From NCBI RefSeq assembly GCF_028369105.1, contig NZ_JAQNDO010000001.1:11874501-11938500 (forward strand): DNA of 64,000 nt. The letters run 5' to 3'. Positions 8,685-17,720 of the stretch are shown here, piece by piece. Position numbers and translations under genes: made by a program. Below the pieces are notes generated by a model that worked only from the letters and a program-made list of their open reading frames with translations, made no database searches and had not been told where the DNA came from. Source of the DNA: Polyangium mundeleinium. GTDB lineage: Bacteria > Myxococcota_A > Polyangia > Polyangiales > Polyangiaceae. Position 1 is the first letter of the stretch; every line of letters begins with the position of its first letter.

Positions 8685-9761
8685 TCATTCCCCTGCAAGG
8701 TGCGGCGAAGCACGTGGCGGCGTTCCCTGCGCAGGTGAGCCGCCGAAGAGCGCGCGAATGACCTCCTCGGCCGCGTCCGACAGGAGGTCCCGGTCGAGGC
8801 GCAAGGGTTCGTCGAAAAATGCCGCCGCGGCGGCTCGATCGACGAGGTGCGTCCCGACGAGCGCGGCCGAGCGGTCGGTATCGAAAATGTTCTCGGCCAC
8901 GATGATACGCGCCCCTTCGGCGACGCGCTCGTCGGCGTTGCGACCGGCGGAGGGCTCACCGAGCCAGGCTGCGAAGTATTGAAGCGACAGGTTCCCGGGG
9001 CGGGCCATGTGCGGCGTCCCGATGACCACCTGCAGCCGCGCGCGCTCCTCGGGCGTCATGCGCGCCGAAAGCGCCGTGACTTGCGCATGCAAGGTCATGA
9101 CATTCTGGTAGGCGGCGTCCTTCACGTTCTGCACGACGTCGGCGCGCTGCGAGCGGACGAACGCGCCGAGCTCGCTCGACGTCAGGCGTTTTTCGCGCGT
9201 GACTCGCTCGATCCACGAAAGCGAGCGGGTCAGGATGCGCCGCTGTCGCTCGTGCTGCGCCGGGTCGGAAAACCTCCCGTCCATGGTGGCGAGCGCCGCC
9301 TCGACGAGGGCTTTGTACGAGACGAGCTTGCCGAGCAGCGCCACGTCGATCGGGCCGTCCACCCCGACGAGCAGCAAATAGAGAGCAAAGGGCACGTGCG
9401 CCACGGCCTTGAGCTCGTGATAACGTTCATTCGTGGCCGGCCGCTCGAGCCGCTCGCCACGATGCAGGAGCACGAGCGTATCGCCGGATTGCACGAGCAC
9501 CGGTCCGGATGCCGCGAGCATGGCGGCGCGGCGTTCGGCGTAAGCGTCGCGGAAGGCGCTGTTCAGAGGGCAGAAGGGGTTGCCGGACGGGAGCGGGCAT
9601 GGCCGCTCCGCGGAGGCCACGGGCGGCGCGTGAGGGCCATGTTTCGCGGGCGGCGGCGCCCGCGCGTCCTGGGCGGTGGAGCTCCGCCCCGCCTGGCATG
9701 CGGACAAGAGTACCAGCGGAACCATGGCCACGAGCACGCGGGCCGCGCTCTCTGCACGCAT
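8685..9761 (-). CDS. Lipoprotein of unknown function
   Basis: 358 residues. AAGGGAAACG lies before ATG 9761. Signal peptide with lipobox LLSAC, then a Pro/Ala/His-rich linker to ~residue 55. The remainder is largely alpha-helical, with a hydrophobic stretch near residue 125 (FALYLLLVGV) that could be a buried helix. A short Cys-bearing segment (PCPLPSGNPFCPL) follows the linker. No family recognised. It runs in the same direction as the genes on either side but is separated from each by 94-192 bases. Confidence 0.8.
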   Translation of the reverse strand: MRAESAARVLVAMVPLVLLSACQAGRSSTAQDARAPPPAKHGPHAPPVASAERPCPLPSGNPFCPLNSAFRDAYAERRAAMLAASGPVLVQSGDTLVLLHRGERLERPATNERYHELKAVAHVPFALYLLLVGVDGPIDVALLGKLVSYKALVEAALATMDGRFSDPAQHERQRRILTRSLSWIERVTREKRLTSSELGAFVRSQRADVVQNVKDAAYQNVMTLHAQVTALSARMTPEERARLQVVIGTPHMARPGNLSLQYFAAWLGEPSAGRNADERVAEGARIIVAENIFDTDRSAALVGTHLVDRAAAAAFFDEPLRLDRDLLSDAAEEVIRALFGGSPAQGTPPRASPHLAGE

Positions 9762-9855
9762 CGTTTCCCTTCCCCCCGGCCCATTGCGAGCCTAAACGGA
9801 AAGTCTACGCCATGCGCCGCGTCGCACGAGAGTCGGGCTCACCTGGAATGGGCCC

Positions 9856-10542
9856 TCAGGCCAATGCGGACCGAAAAGAGCCACGTTCCGCCCGGGACTG
9901 TACGCGCGAAAGAGGTCGTCCCGAGGGGCCGTCCGATGGCCCGGGGAGCGGCTTCCTCGTGAAGATTCTCTTTGGAGAGCAGCCTACCGAGCGCGGGCCC
10001 GACTCATTCTGCGCCGATGCGCCCGTCGCATCGACACGCCAAAGGAGCAGGTCCAGCGGCCCCTTCCAATCGTAATCCTCGGTCGCGCGGCCCCGCGGCA
10101 CGTACCGATGAGGGCCGAGCACGATCGGACGCTCGTAGGTGAGCACCGCCCAGGGGATTCCGTCGGAGGACCGTGCGAGCGCGACGCTCATCGCAGGAAA
10201 GACGCGTGCCCATTGGACCTGCCCATCGACCACGCGCGCAAGAAAGACGTGGCCGAGCTCGTCGGCGGGATCGCCGTGCACCGTGTGATCGCCGATGCGC
10301 GCCTGGCGAAAGAACCTCCCTCCGACGAGAAGGTCGTTTTTGCCCGTCGCGACGAGGCTCGTCACGTGCGCGCCCTCCAGGGTGAGCACCACGGTCTCGA
10401 TACGTTTCGGCGGATCCGGCGCGGGTGTGATCGTCACCTCTTCACGAGGGGCCGCGCAAGACGCGCCTCGACACCCCGCGAGGGCAAGCCAGGCCATGGC
10501 GAGGCAAAGCCCGGCACGTCGAGGCGCCCCCCCCGGGGTCAC
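9856..10542 (-). CDS. Truncated propeller-like lipoprotein with a foreign antisense tail
   Basis: GTG at 10542 overlaps the stop of the upstream methyltransferase-MTHFR gene by four bases (GTGA), so translation is probably coupled. Signal peptide with lipobox LAGC. Residues ~50-185 resemble a decayed SBBP-like propeller unit (LVGGRFF..., VFLARVV...VQWARVF). From about residue 190 the frame runs antisense through a relic of the beta-propeller gene's end (9925-9969), so the natural C-terminus is missing. It is either a broken gene or a short lipoprotein with a novel tail. Confidence 0.6.
   Translation of the reverse strand: MTPGGAPRRAGLCLAMAWLALAGCRGASCAAPREEVTITPAPDPPKRIETVVLTLEGAHVTSLVATGKNDLLVGGRFFRQARIGDHTVHGDPADELGHVFLARVVDGQVQWARVFPAMSVALARSSDGIPWAVLTYERPIVLGPHRYVPRGRATEDYDWKGPLDLLLWRVDATGASAQNESGPRSVGCSPKRIFTRKPLPGPSDGPSGRPLSRVQSRAERGSFRSALA
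9925..9969 (+). pseudogene. Relic of the 3' end of the SBBP lipoprotein gene
   Basis: Bases 9941-9969 are identical over 29 bases to 7639-7667, which encode GSGFLVKI at the very end of the beta-propeller lipoprotein. The preceding ~16 bases also match with few changes (GPS codons). It lies inside, and antisense to, the minus-strand lipoprotein frame. Confidence 0.85.
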
Positions 10543-12446
10543 ACGATCCCGTCCATCACCTCGAGCGCGAGCTCGTACCGCCCGAGCGGCGGCATGATGT
10601 ACGCCCCCGCGACGCGATTTCGCACCGCCGCGAGCATCTCCCGGGCAATGGCGACGCCCTCCTTGCGCGCGGCGGGGCCGCTGCCGGCGCGTTGCATGCG
10701 GTCGCGCACGTCCCGCGGGATCTGCATGCCGGGGACCTCGTTGTGGAGGAACTCGGCATTCTTGTGGCTCGCGAGCGGCAGGATGCCGACGAGGACGGGC
10801 AGGCCGAGGGGCTCGACGTCTTTCAAGAATCGATCGAGCACGTTCGGGTCGTAGACCGGCTGCGTCATGATCAATTCGGCGCCGGCGCGTTTCTTCAGCT
10901 TGAGGCGCTCCATTTCGCGCTCGTAGTTCAAGGCCGCGGGCTCGGCGCCCGTCGCGCAGAAAAACGAGGTGACGCCGCCGAGCGGCTTGCCGCCGGGATC
11001 GATGCCGGCATTGAGGCGGGAGGCGAGGCGGAGGATGCCGATCGAGTCGAGGTCGTAGACGGCCGTCGCGTCCGGGAAATCGCCCATCTTGGGGGGATCG
11101 CCGGTGACCACGACGAGGTTGCGAATGCCGAGCGCGTGGGCGCCGAGGAGGTGCGCGACCTGCCCGAGCAGGTTCCGATCCCGGCCGCAGACGTGCAAGA
11201 GCGTCTCGACGCCGAGCTCTTCCTGCATGCGCACGGCGAGCGCGAGGTTCGACATGCGCGCCTGGGCGCGCGCGCCGTCCGCGATGTTGATGATGTCGAC
11301 GCCACCCGTGACGAGCATCTTCGCGGCCTGGATGGCCGAGGTGGGGTCGACGCCGACGGGCGGGTTCACCTCGACGGAGACGACGAACTTCTTGCCGATC
11401 TTGGACGCGAGTTTGCTCTTTTCCGCCGTGGCGACGGGCCGCTGGCCGATCACCAGGACGGGCGGCTCGGGGGGAATGCTGCTATCGGCGACCCCGACCC
11501 AGAGGGGACCGGGATCCTCGCACGCGCCCGCGGCGGCGCTCGCCTCCATGCGCGCGGCGGCGGCCATGCGGCGAACGTGCTCGGGGGTGGTGCCGCAGCA
11601 GCCGCCGATGAGGCGGACGCCGAGCTTGCAGAGCCTCCGGGCAAAGACGCCGAAGTATTCGGGCGTGGAGACGTAAATGAAGCGGTCGTCGACGCGGCGG
11701 GGAATGCCGGCGTTGGGGATGGCCGAGAGCGGAATGCCGAGCGGCAGGAGTTTTTCGATCGCGGCGAGGACGACCTGGGGGCCGTCGGAGCAATTGACGC
11801 CGATGACATTGCAGCCGACGTCGCGCAGGCGGGCGCCGATGTCGGCGACGGGCGTGCCGTCGGAGAGGGTGAGGTCGGCGTCGACGGAGACATGGGCGAC
11901 GATGGGCAAGGCGTCGCTGACGGCGCTGCGGACGCCTTCGATGGCGAGGAACAGCTCCTCGGGCTGGCGCATCGTTTCGAGCAGGAGGACGTCGGCGCCG
12001 CCCTCGGTGAGGGCTTCGGCCTGCTCGCGGAAGGCGTCGCGCACGCGGGTGCGGTCGTCCTCGCCGAAGGCGGCGAACACGAGGCCGCTCGGGCCAATGG
12101 CGCCGGCGACGTGGCCACGGTCGCCCACGGCCTTGCGGGCGAGCTGGGCGGCGGCGACGTTGAACTCGCGGACGCGGTCGGCGTAGCCGTGGCGGGCGAG
12201 CCGGACGCGGTTGGCGCCGAAGGTGTTGGTCTCGACCACCTGGGCGCCGGCGCGCACGTAGTCTTCGTGGATGCGGAGGACGAGCTCCGGGCGCGAGACG
12301 ACGAGCTCTTCGTAGTTGACGTTGAAGAGGACGCCTCGCTCGTAGATCTGCGTCCCCATGCCCCCGTCGACGACGAGCACGCCGCGACGAACGGCGTCGA
12401 GGAAACGCGTGGGTTTCGGGGTCAGGGCAGGCGGGGCGCTCGACAT
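10539..12446 (-). CDS. Bifunctional homocysteine S-methyltransferase / methylenetetrahydrofolate reductase
   Basis: Start taken at ATG 12446 (MSSAPP); upstream in-frame codons look non-coding. 635 residues. The N-terminal domain (~10-300) is a homocysteine S-methyltransferase: it has DGGMGTQ, ETNTFGAN and the zinc-ligand pattern NCSDGP followed by GGCCGTTPEH. The C-terminal domain (~330-635) is a MetF-type TIM barrel, with EVNPPVG near its start and GDPPKMGDFP in the flavin/folate region. The fused enzyme should supply methyl-THF and methylate homocysteine to methionine; such fusions are known in several bacteria. Cytoplasmic. The downstream lipoprotein overlaps by GTGA. Confidence 0.93.
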   Translation of the reverse strand: MSSAPPALTPKPTRFLDAVRRGVLVVDGGMGTQIYERGVLFNVNYEELVVSRPELVLRIHEDYVRAGAQVVETNTFGANRVRLARHGYADRVREFNVAAAQLARKAVGDRGHVAGAIGPSGLVFAAFGEDDRTRVRDAFREQAEALTEGGADVLLLETMRQPEELFLAIEGVRSAVSDALPIVAHVSVDADLTLSDGTPVADIGARLRDVGCNVIGVNCSDGPQVVLAAIEKLLPLGIPLSAIPNAGIPRRVDDRFIYVSTPEYFGVFARRLCKLGVRLIGGCCGTTPEHVRRMAAAARMEASAAAGACEDPGPLWVGVADSSIPPEPPVLVIGQRPVATAEKSKLASKIGKKFVVSVEVNPPVGVDPTSAIQAAKMLVTGGVDIINIADGARAQARMSNLALAVRMQEELGVETLLHVCGRDRNLLGQVAHLLGAHALGIRNLVVVTGDPPKMGDFPDATAVYDLDSIGILRLASRLNAGIDPGGKPLGGVTSFFCATGAEPAALNYEREMERLKLKKRAGAELIMTQPVYDPNVLDRFLKDVEPLGLPVLVGILPLASHKNAEFLHNEVPGMQIPRDVRDRMQRAGSGPAARKEGVAIAREMLAAVRNRVAGAYIMPPLGRYELALEVMDGIV

Positions 12447-12626
12447 CGCGGCGCACCCTAGCACAGGAGATGTCGTTGGCGGCCGAACGAGCGCCCCCCT
12501 TTCGCCTGTCTTCCGGACCCCCTCCTCGTCTCGTCCGGCCCCCTCCCCCGGGACCACGCCCATTCATTCATGTGCCAAAGGGGCGATCCTACCGTATCGT
12601 ACGTCCCCCGAAACAAGGAGCGACGT

Positions 12627-13193
12627 ATGCCGCGCGAGTTCGCCGTGGGTCCCTGCAAAGTCTCCCTGGTCGAAGGTGACATCACGACCGAGGACGTCGA
12701 CGCCATTGCCAATGCCGCAAATGCCGGGCTGCTCGGCGGCGGCGGCGTGGACGGCGCCATTCACCGGGCCGCGGGTCCCGAGCTCGTCGCCGCTTGCCGC
12801 GAGGTGAAAAAGACCCTCCCCGGTGGCCTTTTGCGGACCGGCGGGGCCGTGATCACGCCCGGGTTCCGCCTGCGCGGAAGGCACGTGATTCACTGCGTCG
12901 GCCCGGTGTACGAGCGCGAGGGCGCGCGGGCGCCGGGGCTGCTCGCGAGCTGTCATACCGAGGCGCTGCACCTTTGCCGCGAGCAGGGTCTGTCGTCCAT
13001 CGCATTCCCCGCGATCAGCACGGGTGTGTACGGCTATCCGCTCGACGAGGCCGCGCGCGTGTCGCTCACGGCGGTGCGGGACGACCTGCGCGCCCACGGC
13101 GCGCCGTCCTTCGTGCGGATGGTGCTGTTCGGGGCGCGCGCGCTTTCGGCATTCGAGCGCGCAGCCGACGATGTCTTCGGCGGGACCCCCTGA
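12627..13193 (+). CDS. Macro-domain protein (ADP-ribose / O-acetyl-ADP-ribose hydrolase type)
   Basis: ATG 12627 has AAGGAG 6 bases upstream. The 188-residue product is a stand-alone macro domain. It has the family's VEGDIT strand, the NAANAGLLGGGGVDGAIHRAAG loop (conserved Asn and Gly run), and the second glycine-rich loop PAISTGVYGYP. Relatives of the YmdB/MacroD type remove ADP-ribose or deacetylate O-acetyl-ADP-ribose. It is divergent from the methyltransferase-MTHFR gene, with a 180-base shared upstream region. Confidence 0.93.
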   Translation: MPREFAVGPCKVSLVEGDITTEDVDAIANAANAGLLGGGGVDGAIHRAAGPELVAACREVKKTLPGGLLRTGGAVITPGFRLRGRHVIHCVGPVYEREGARAPGLLASCHTEALHLCREQGLSSIAFPAISTGVYGYPLDEAARVSLTAVRDDLRAHGAPSFVRMVLFGARALSAFERAADDVFGGTP

Positions 13194-13207
13194 TCCGGCG
13201 CGGCGCC

Positions 13208-14161
13208 ATGCGCGGTGGTCGCGGGGAGGACGTGTGCAACAATGGCGCCGTGATCGAGAAGGAGAGGATTGCACGAGGAGCCTTCGAGGCGGGCCTGCCC
13301 GAGCCGCTGCGTGGCGCGCTCGACGCGCGGGCCGAAGCCGCGCTCGCGCGGGCAGCGGCGCGCGGCCGCGAGGCGTGGCCCGCGGTGCAGATCGAGGACG
13401 AGGTGTGGTTCGGTCACCTGGCCCGCAAGCTCCGCGATGGCGAGCCCCTCGCGGCGCAGCTCGATGCCATCGACGCGGGCGGCCTGTACCTCGCCGCCGC
13501 TTGCTTGCGCGGCGTGCCTGCGGCGCTCGAAGCGTTCGAGCGGGAGGTCTTGCCCTCGGCGCGACGCGCGCTGTCGATGCGCGCCGACGAAGCGCGCGTC
13601 GATGAGATGCTGCAACGGACGCGCACGCGCCTGCTCACGGAGCTTCACGGCCCCCCCAAGCTCGCGCTGTACGCCGGTCGCGGGCCCGTCGGCGGGTTCG
13701 TACGCACCGTCGCGGTCCACCTCCTCGCGAACGACGAGGCCGCGGCGAAGCCCATCGAGGACGACGACGACGCGCTGGCCGCGCTGCCCGAGGCCGCCGA
13801 CGTGGAGGCGGGGCTCTGCCGGCTGGACCAGCAGCAGCACTTTCGCGCGGCCTTTCGGGAGGCGCTCGCGACGCTCTCGTCGCGCGACCGCGCGCTTTTG
13901 CGCCTCAGCTTGCTCGATGGCCTCTCGATCGACGACATCGCGCCGATGTACGGCGCCCATCGCGCGACCGTGGCCCGCTGGCTCGGCGCCGCGCGCGACC
14001 TCTTGGCCACGCGGACCCGGCAGGCGCTCGCCAGCCGCCTGCGCCTGCGCCCGGACGACCTCGAGAGCCTGCTCGGCGGCGTGCTCAGCCGTTTCGACCT
14101 CAGCCTGTCCCGCCTGCTGCGCGAGTCCCACGGCGCCGAGGCCCCGCCTGATGCGACCTGA
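13208..14161 (+). CDS. RNA polymerase sigma factor, myxobacterial sigma-70-like family
   Basis: The protein has a long poorly conserved N-terminal half. A weak sigma region 2 lies around residues 120-185 and a clear region 4 at ~215-290 (LSSRDRALLRLSLLDGLSIDD followed by a helix-turn-helix, IAPMYGAHRATVARWL). This layout fits the Myxococcales-specific sigma-70 subfamily rather than classical ECF factors. The start is uncertain: ATG 13208 is listed, while GTG 13232 and GTG 13250 are in frame and none has a good ribosome-binding site. Next come a lipoprotein and a kinase with an anti-sigma-like zinc-binding N-terminus, suggesting a signalling unit. Confidence 0.85.
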   Translation: MRGGRGEDVCNNGAVIEKERIARGAFEAGLPEPLRGALDARAEAALARAAARGREAWPAVQIEDEVWFGHLARKLRDGEPLAAQLDAIDAGGLYLAAACLRGVPAALEAFEREVLPSARRALSMRADEARVDEMLQRTRTRLLTELHGPPKLALYAGRGPVGGFVRTVAVHLLANDEAAAKPIEDDDDALAALPEAADVEAGLCRLDQQQHFRAAFREALATLSSRDRALLRLSLLDGLSIDDIAPMYGAHRATVARWLGAARDLLATRTRQALASRLRLRPDDLESLLGGVLSRFDLSLSRLLRESHGAEAPPDAT

Positions 14162-14259
14162 CGATTTGTTGCGACCTCGATCGGAGGCGACCTGTCCCTT
14201 GGTGCGGGGTGCATGTGCACCGGCCGCGGTGTTCCTCCACGTCACCAAGGAGTCTCGTC

Positions 14260-14907
14260 GTGAAACAACTCGTGTGGTCGCTCCCTCTCGCTTTCCTCCT
14301 CGCCTGCAGCGCCGGCACCGGGAGCTCCGGCTCCGACAACGGCGAGGGCGGGGGCGGGGGCGAGGGCGGGAGCGGCCCTGGTTCGTCTTCGTCTTCTTCT
14401 TCTTCTTCCAGTTCCAGCTCGTCGTCCACGTCGTCCGGGCCCAGCGGCATCACCGAAATGGAGCGCCTCCAGGTCTACTGCGAGAAAACGATGCTCGCCG
14501 GCTGCCCCGCCTGGTTCACATCGACGGCCCAGTGCGTCGACATCATGAGCAAGACGCAGACCGATCTATGCCAGGACAAGTGGGTCGCGGAGACCGATTG
14601 CCTCGGCAAGACGCAGGCCGGGGACTGGGCCTGCAACGCCGTCGGCGAGCCGGAGCTCGTCGGCACGGTGTGCCGCGACGAGTACGGGTTCGGCTCGTAT
14701 TGCCGCATCGCCGTCGCGACCCCGGCGTGTCACGGCGCCGCGTGCATGTACAACTCCGATTGCTCGGGCGACGCGGGCTGCAACGAGGCCACGGGGCATT
14801 GCGTGGAGGCGAGCGCCGAGTGCGGCGGGCTGCCGTGCAAATACAACGCCGATTGCCCGAGCGCATTCAAGTGCAACGACGCGCTGGGGCAGTGCGTCTT
14901 GCCCTGA
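14260..14907 (+). CDS. Cys-rich lipoprotein with Gly/Ser linker
   Basis: Start GTG 14260 with AAGGAG upstream gives a signal peptide and lipobox LLAC; longer frames from 14209 lack this. 215 residues: a Gly/Glu-rich linker, a run of about 15 Ser (TCTTCx microsatellite DNA), then a ~140-residue domain with many Cys. The last ~60 residues hold two similar motifs (CHGAACMYNSDCS; CGGLPCKYNADCP), a repeated EGF-like or dickkopf-like fold. Probably an outer-membrane surface protein. Between a sigma factor and a Ser/Thr kinase; only 16 bases separate it from the kinase. Confidence 0.85.
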   Translation: MKQLVWSLPLAFLLACSAGTGSSGSDNGEGGGGGEGGSGPGSSSSSSSSSSSSSSSTSSGPSGITEMERLQVYCEKTMLAGCPAWFTSTAQCVDIMSKTQTDLCQDKWVAETDCLGKTQAGDWACNAVGEPELVGTVCRDEYGFGSYCRIAVATPACHGAACMYNSDCSGDAGCNEATGHCVEASAECGGLPCKYNADCPSAFKCNDALGQCVLP

Positions 14908-14923
14908 GGCAGAAGACGCGCTG

Positions 14924-17593
14924 ATGGCCTGCCTCGACGAGAACCTCTTGTTCGAGTTGTCCGTCGGGCAGCTCGACGGGGCCGCCTTGGCCAAGGCCGA
15001 AGAGCACCTCGACACCTGCCCCCGCTGCCGGCGCGTGGTGGCCGCGACGCTGCGCGCGAGCGGGGCCGCCGCGCCGAAGCCCCCGGCCCTCGTGCAACGC
15101 GGGACGGCGATCGGCCGCTACCTCGTCGTGGAGCGGGTCGGCGTCGGCGCCATGGGGCAGGTGTTCGCCGCCTACGATCCCGAGCTCGACCGCAAGGTGG
15201 CGCTGAAGCTTTTGCGCTTCTCGTCGCGGTCAGGCGCGGAGGAGGAGCAGCGGCGCGCGCGGCTCGCGCGCGAGGCCCAAACGCTGGCGCGCCTGTCGCA
15301 CCCGAACGTCGTGACCGTGTTCGACGTGGGGACGTGGGAGCAGCAGTTTTTCATCGCGCTCGAGTTCGTCCCCGGCGGGTCGGCCCGCGCATGGGCCACG
15401 CGAGAACCGCGCACGTGGCGCGAGATCGTGCAGCTATGGATCCAGGTCGGGCGCGGGCTCGCCGCGGCGCACGCAGCCGGGGTCGTGCACCGGGACCTGA
15501 AGCCCGACAACGTGCTCGTGCGCGCCGATGGTCGCGCGCAGGTCACCGACTTCGGCCTGGCCGCCGAAACACGGCTCGGCGACGAAGCGGCCGCGCCGAC
15601 CGAGATGGCCCTCACGGAGACGGGCGCGCTCCTCGGGACGCCGGTCTACATGGCGCCGGATCAGCTCGAAGGCGCGCCGGCCACCGAGGCCTCCGATCAG
15701 TTCGCGTTCTGCGTGTCGTTATGGGAAGCGCTGCATGGCGAGCGCCCCTTCGCCGGTCACACGATCGCCGAGCTCGCGCGGGTCGTGCGGGCGCAGGCGC
15801 CCCGCGCGCCGGCCTCGTCGCCGGTGCCTCCCGCCGTGCGTCGCCTGCTGCAATGCGGGCTCCATCCCGATCCACGCGAACGTCATGCTTCGATGACCGC
15901 GCTCGTCGACGCGCTCGAACGCGCGACCGAGGCGCCTCGTCGTTTCGGCCTCCCGATGCGGATCGGCGCGGCCTTGCTGGCCCTCGTCGTCGTCGTCGTC
16001 GTCGTCGTCGCGCGGCCGAACGAGGCCGTCCGCCGTCACCCGACGTGCGTGCTCGCCGAGGAGCGGCACCGGGCCGGGTGGGACGAGGCGCGCCGCGCCG
16101 TGGTGCGCGAGGGCTTCGACCGCACGGGCCTCTCGTATGCCGCGCAGGCCTTTGGCGCCGTCGACAGCGCGGTCTCGGCACGCGCGTCCGCCTGGCGGGC
16201 CGAGCGCGCCGAGGCGTGCGAGGCGCTCGTCGAAGCGCCGCAGCCCGATCCCCTCTTCCGCGCGCGTGTCGCGTGCCTGGATGAACGCCTGGCGGAGCTC
16301 GATGCCGCGGTCGAGGTGCTCTCGCTCGGCGGGGCCGACGCGGTCAACCGCGCGACGTCCGTCGTCGAGCGAATGGCGCCGCTCGACGCCTGCGTGGCAG
16401 CCCGCGCCGGACCTGCCGACGCGGAGCCGTGCGAGGCGTGCGTGGCGATCCGCGCCGACGTGCAGCGCGGAAGGACCCTGCAACAGCTCGGAAAATTCGC
16501 CGAGGCCGAGCGTGTCACCCAGGGCGCGCTCGCGCGCGAGGCGCCGCCGAACGCCGCCGCCGCGCGGGCCGCGCTCCTCGTCGAGCACGCGCGCACGCTC
16601 GAGCCGCTCGGCCGCCTCGACGAGGCCGAGCGCGAGATATTCGACGCAGCGCTGGCCGCGCACCGGGTGGGAAGCCGCGCCCTCGCCGCCGAGGCGTTCG
16701 CGGAGCTCGCCTACGTCGTCGGGTACCTGCGCGCGCGTCCCGATGACGGCGAGCGATGGGCGTCGCAAGCGGACGCGCTGCTCGGCCCCGACGATGCGCC
16801 GCTCCTCGATCGCGTCGCCACGGTGCGCGGGGTCATCGAGGCGCGCCGCGGCAACCTGCGGCTGGCCGAGGAGCATTTTCGCCGCGTGGAGGAGAGCGTC
16901 CGCAAGCGGCTCGGCGCGGCGCACCCGAGCCGCGCCCGCGTGCTCTCCAATCTGGCGAGCGCGATCTTGCACCAGGGTCGCTTCGACGACGCGCTGCCGT
17001 TGCTGAAGGAGTCGTACGACCTCTCCGTCGCGGCGCTCGGCGCCGATCACCCCGACGCGTTCCAGGCGCTCAATTCCTACGGCGCGGCGCTCGGCAACGC
17101 CGGCCGCTTCACGGAGGCGGTCCCGGTGTTCGAGGCGGCGCTCGCCGGATACAAGCGCACGCTCGGCGCGAACCATCCGCGGATTGGCCGTGCGGCCTCG
17201 AACCTCGCCGAGGCGCTCTACCGCCTGAAGCGATATCCGGACGCGCGCGCTCGTTACATCGAGTCGGCGGCGGCCTTGGAGCGGGCCCTCGGGCCCGATG
17301 CGCCGGACCGCGCGCGCGCGCTCACGGGCCTCGGCCAGGTGTACGTCGCGGAGGGCGCGTGCGCCGAAGGCCTCGACGAGACGCAGCGGGCGCTCGCCAT
17401 CTGCGCGAAGTCCGCGTGCGAGCCCGAGGACGCGGCGGTCCTCGAGTTCCTGCACGCGAAGGCGTGGGTCTGCGCAGGCCACGCGAAGGCCCAGGCCCTC
17501 CCGCACGCCCGCCGCGCCGTCGAGCTCTTCCGCTCCCTCGGCCGCCCCGGCACCGAGGCGCAGATCGCCGAGATCGAAGCGTGGCTCCGGTGA
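14924..17593 (+). CDS. Ser/Thr protein kinase with zinc-finger-like N-terminus, TM segment and TPR sensor
   Basis: 889 residues. Residues 1-45 carry the anti-sigma/zf-HC2-like pattern H-x3-C-x2-C (EEHLDTCPRCRR). The kinase domain (~65-330) has the Gly loop GVGAMGQVF, VALKLL lysine, HRDLKPDN catalytic loop, DFGLA, and GTPVYMAPDQ. A single transmembrane helix (~350-370) includes an eight-Val run encoded by a GTC repeat. The C-terminal ~500 residues are TPR-like helical repeats with tetratricopeptide sequences clearest at ~650-850. Known relatives in myxobacteria relay signals across the membrane. Tight linkage to the lipoprotein and sigma gene suggests it regulates that sigma factor. Confidence 0.92.
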   Translation: MACLDENLLFELSVGQLDGAALAKAEEHLDTCPRCRRVVAATLRASGAAAPKPPALVQRGTAIGRYLVVERVGVGAMGQVFAAYDPELDRKVALKLLRFSSRSGAEEEQRRARLAREAQTLARLSHPNVVTVFDVGTWEQQFFIALEFVPGGSARAWATREPRTWREIVQLWIQVGRGLAAAHAAGVVHRDLKPDNVLVRADGRAQVTDFGLAAETRLGDEAAAPTEMALTETGALLGTPVYMAPDQLEGAPATEASDQFAFCVSLWEALHGERPFAGHTIAELARVVRAQAPRAPASSPVPPAVRRLLQCGLHPDPRERHASMTALVDALERATEAPRRFGLPMRIGAALLALVVVVVVVVARPNEAVRRHPTCVLAEERHRAGWDEARRAVVREGFDRTGLSYAAQAFGAVDSAVSARASAWRAERAEACEALVEAPQPDPLFRARVACLDERLAELDAAVEVLSLGGADAVNRATSVVERMAPLDACVAARAGPADAEPCEACVAIRADVQRGRTLQQLGKFAEAERVTQGALAREAPPNAAAARAALLVEHARTLEPLGRLDEAEREIFDAALAAHRVGSRALAAEAFAELAYVVGYLRARPDDGERWASQADALLGPDDAPLLDRVATVRGVIEARRGNLRLAEEHFRRVEESVRKRLGAAHPSRARVLSNLASAILHQGRFDDALPLLKESYDLSVAALGADHPDAFQALNSYGAALGNAGRFTEAVPVFEAALAGYKRTLGANHPRIGRAASNLAEALYRLKRYPDARARYIESAAALERALGPDAPDRARALTGLGQVYVAEGACAEGLDETQRALAICAKSACEPEDAAVLEFLHAKAWVCAGHAKAQALPHARRAVELFRSLGRPGTEAQIAEIEAWLR

Positions 17594-17720
17594 AGTGAGC
17601 GCAGGGTTGTTTCGCTGTCGTACTGAACACCCCACCTCGACAGCCGCCCCCCGCCACGACGAACTAGGCTATGCTCCGCCCGCCCGCGCGGCTGCGCGAG
17701 GATGCACGGAGGCGAGCACC

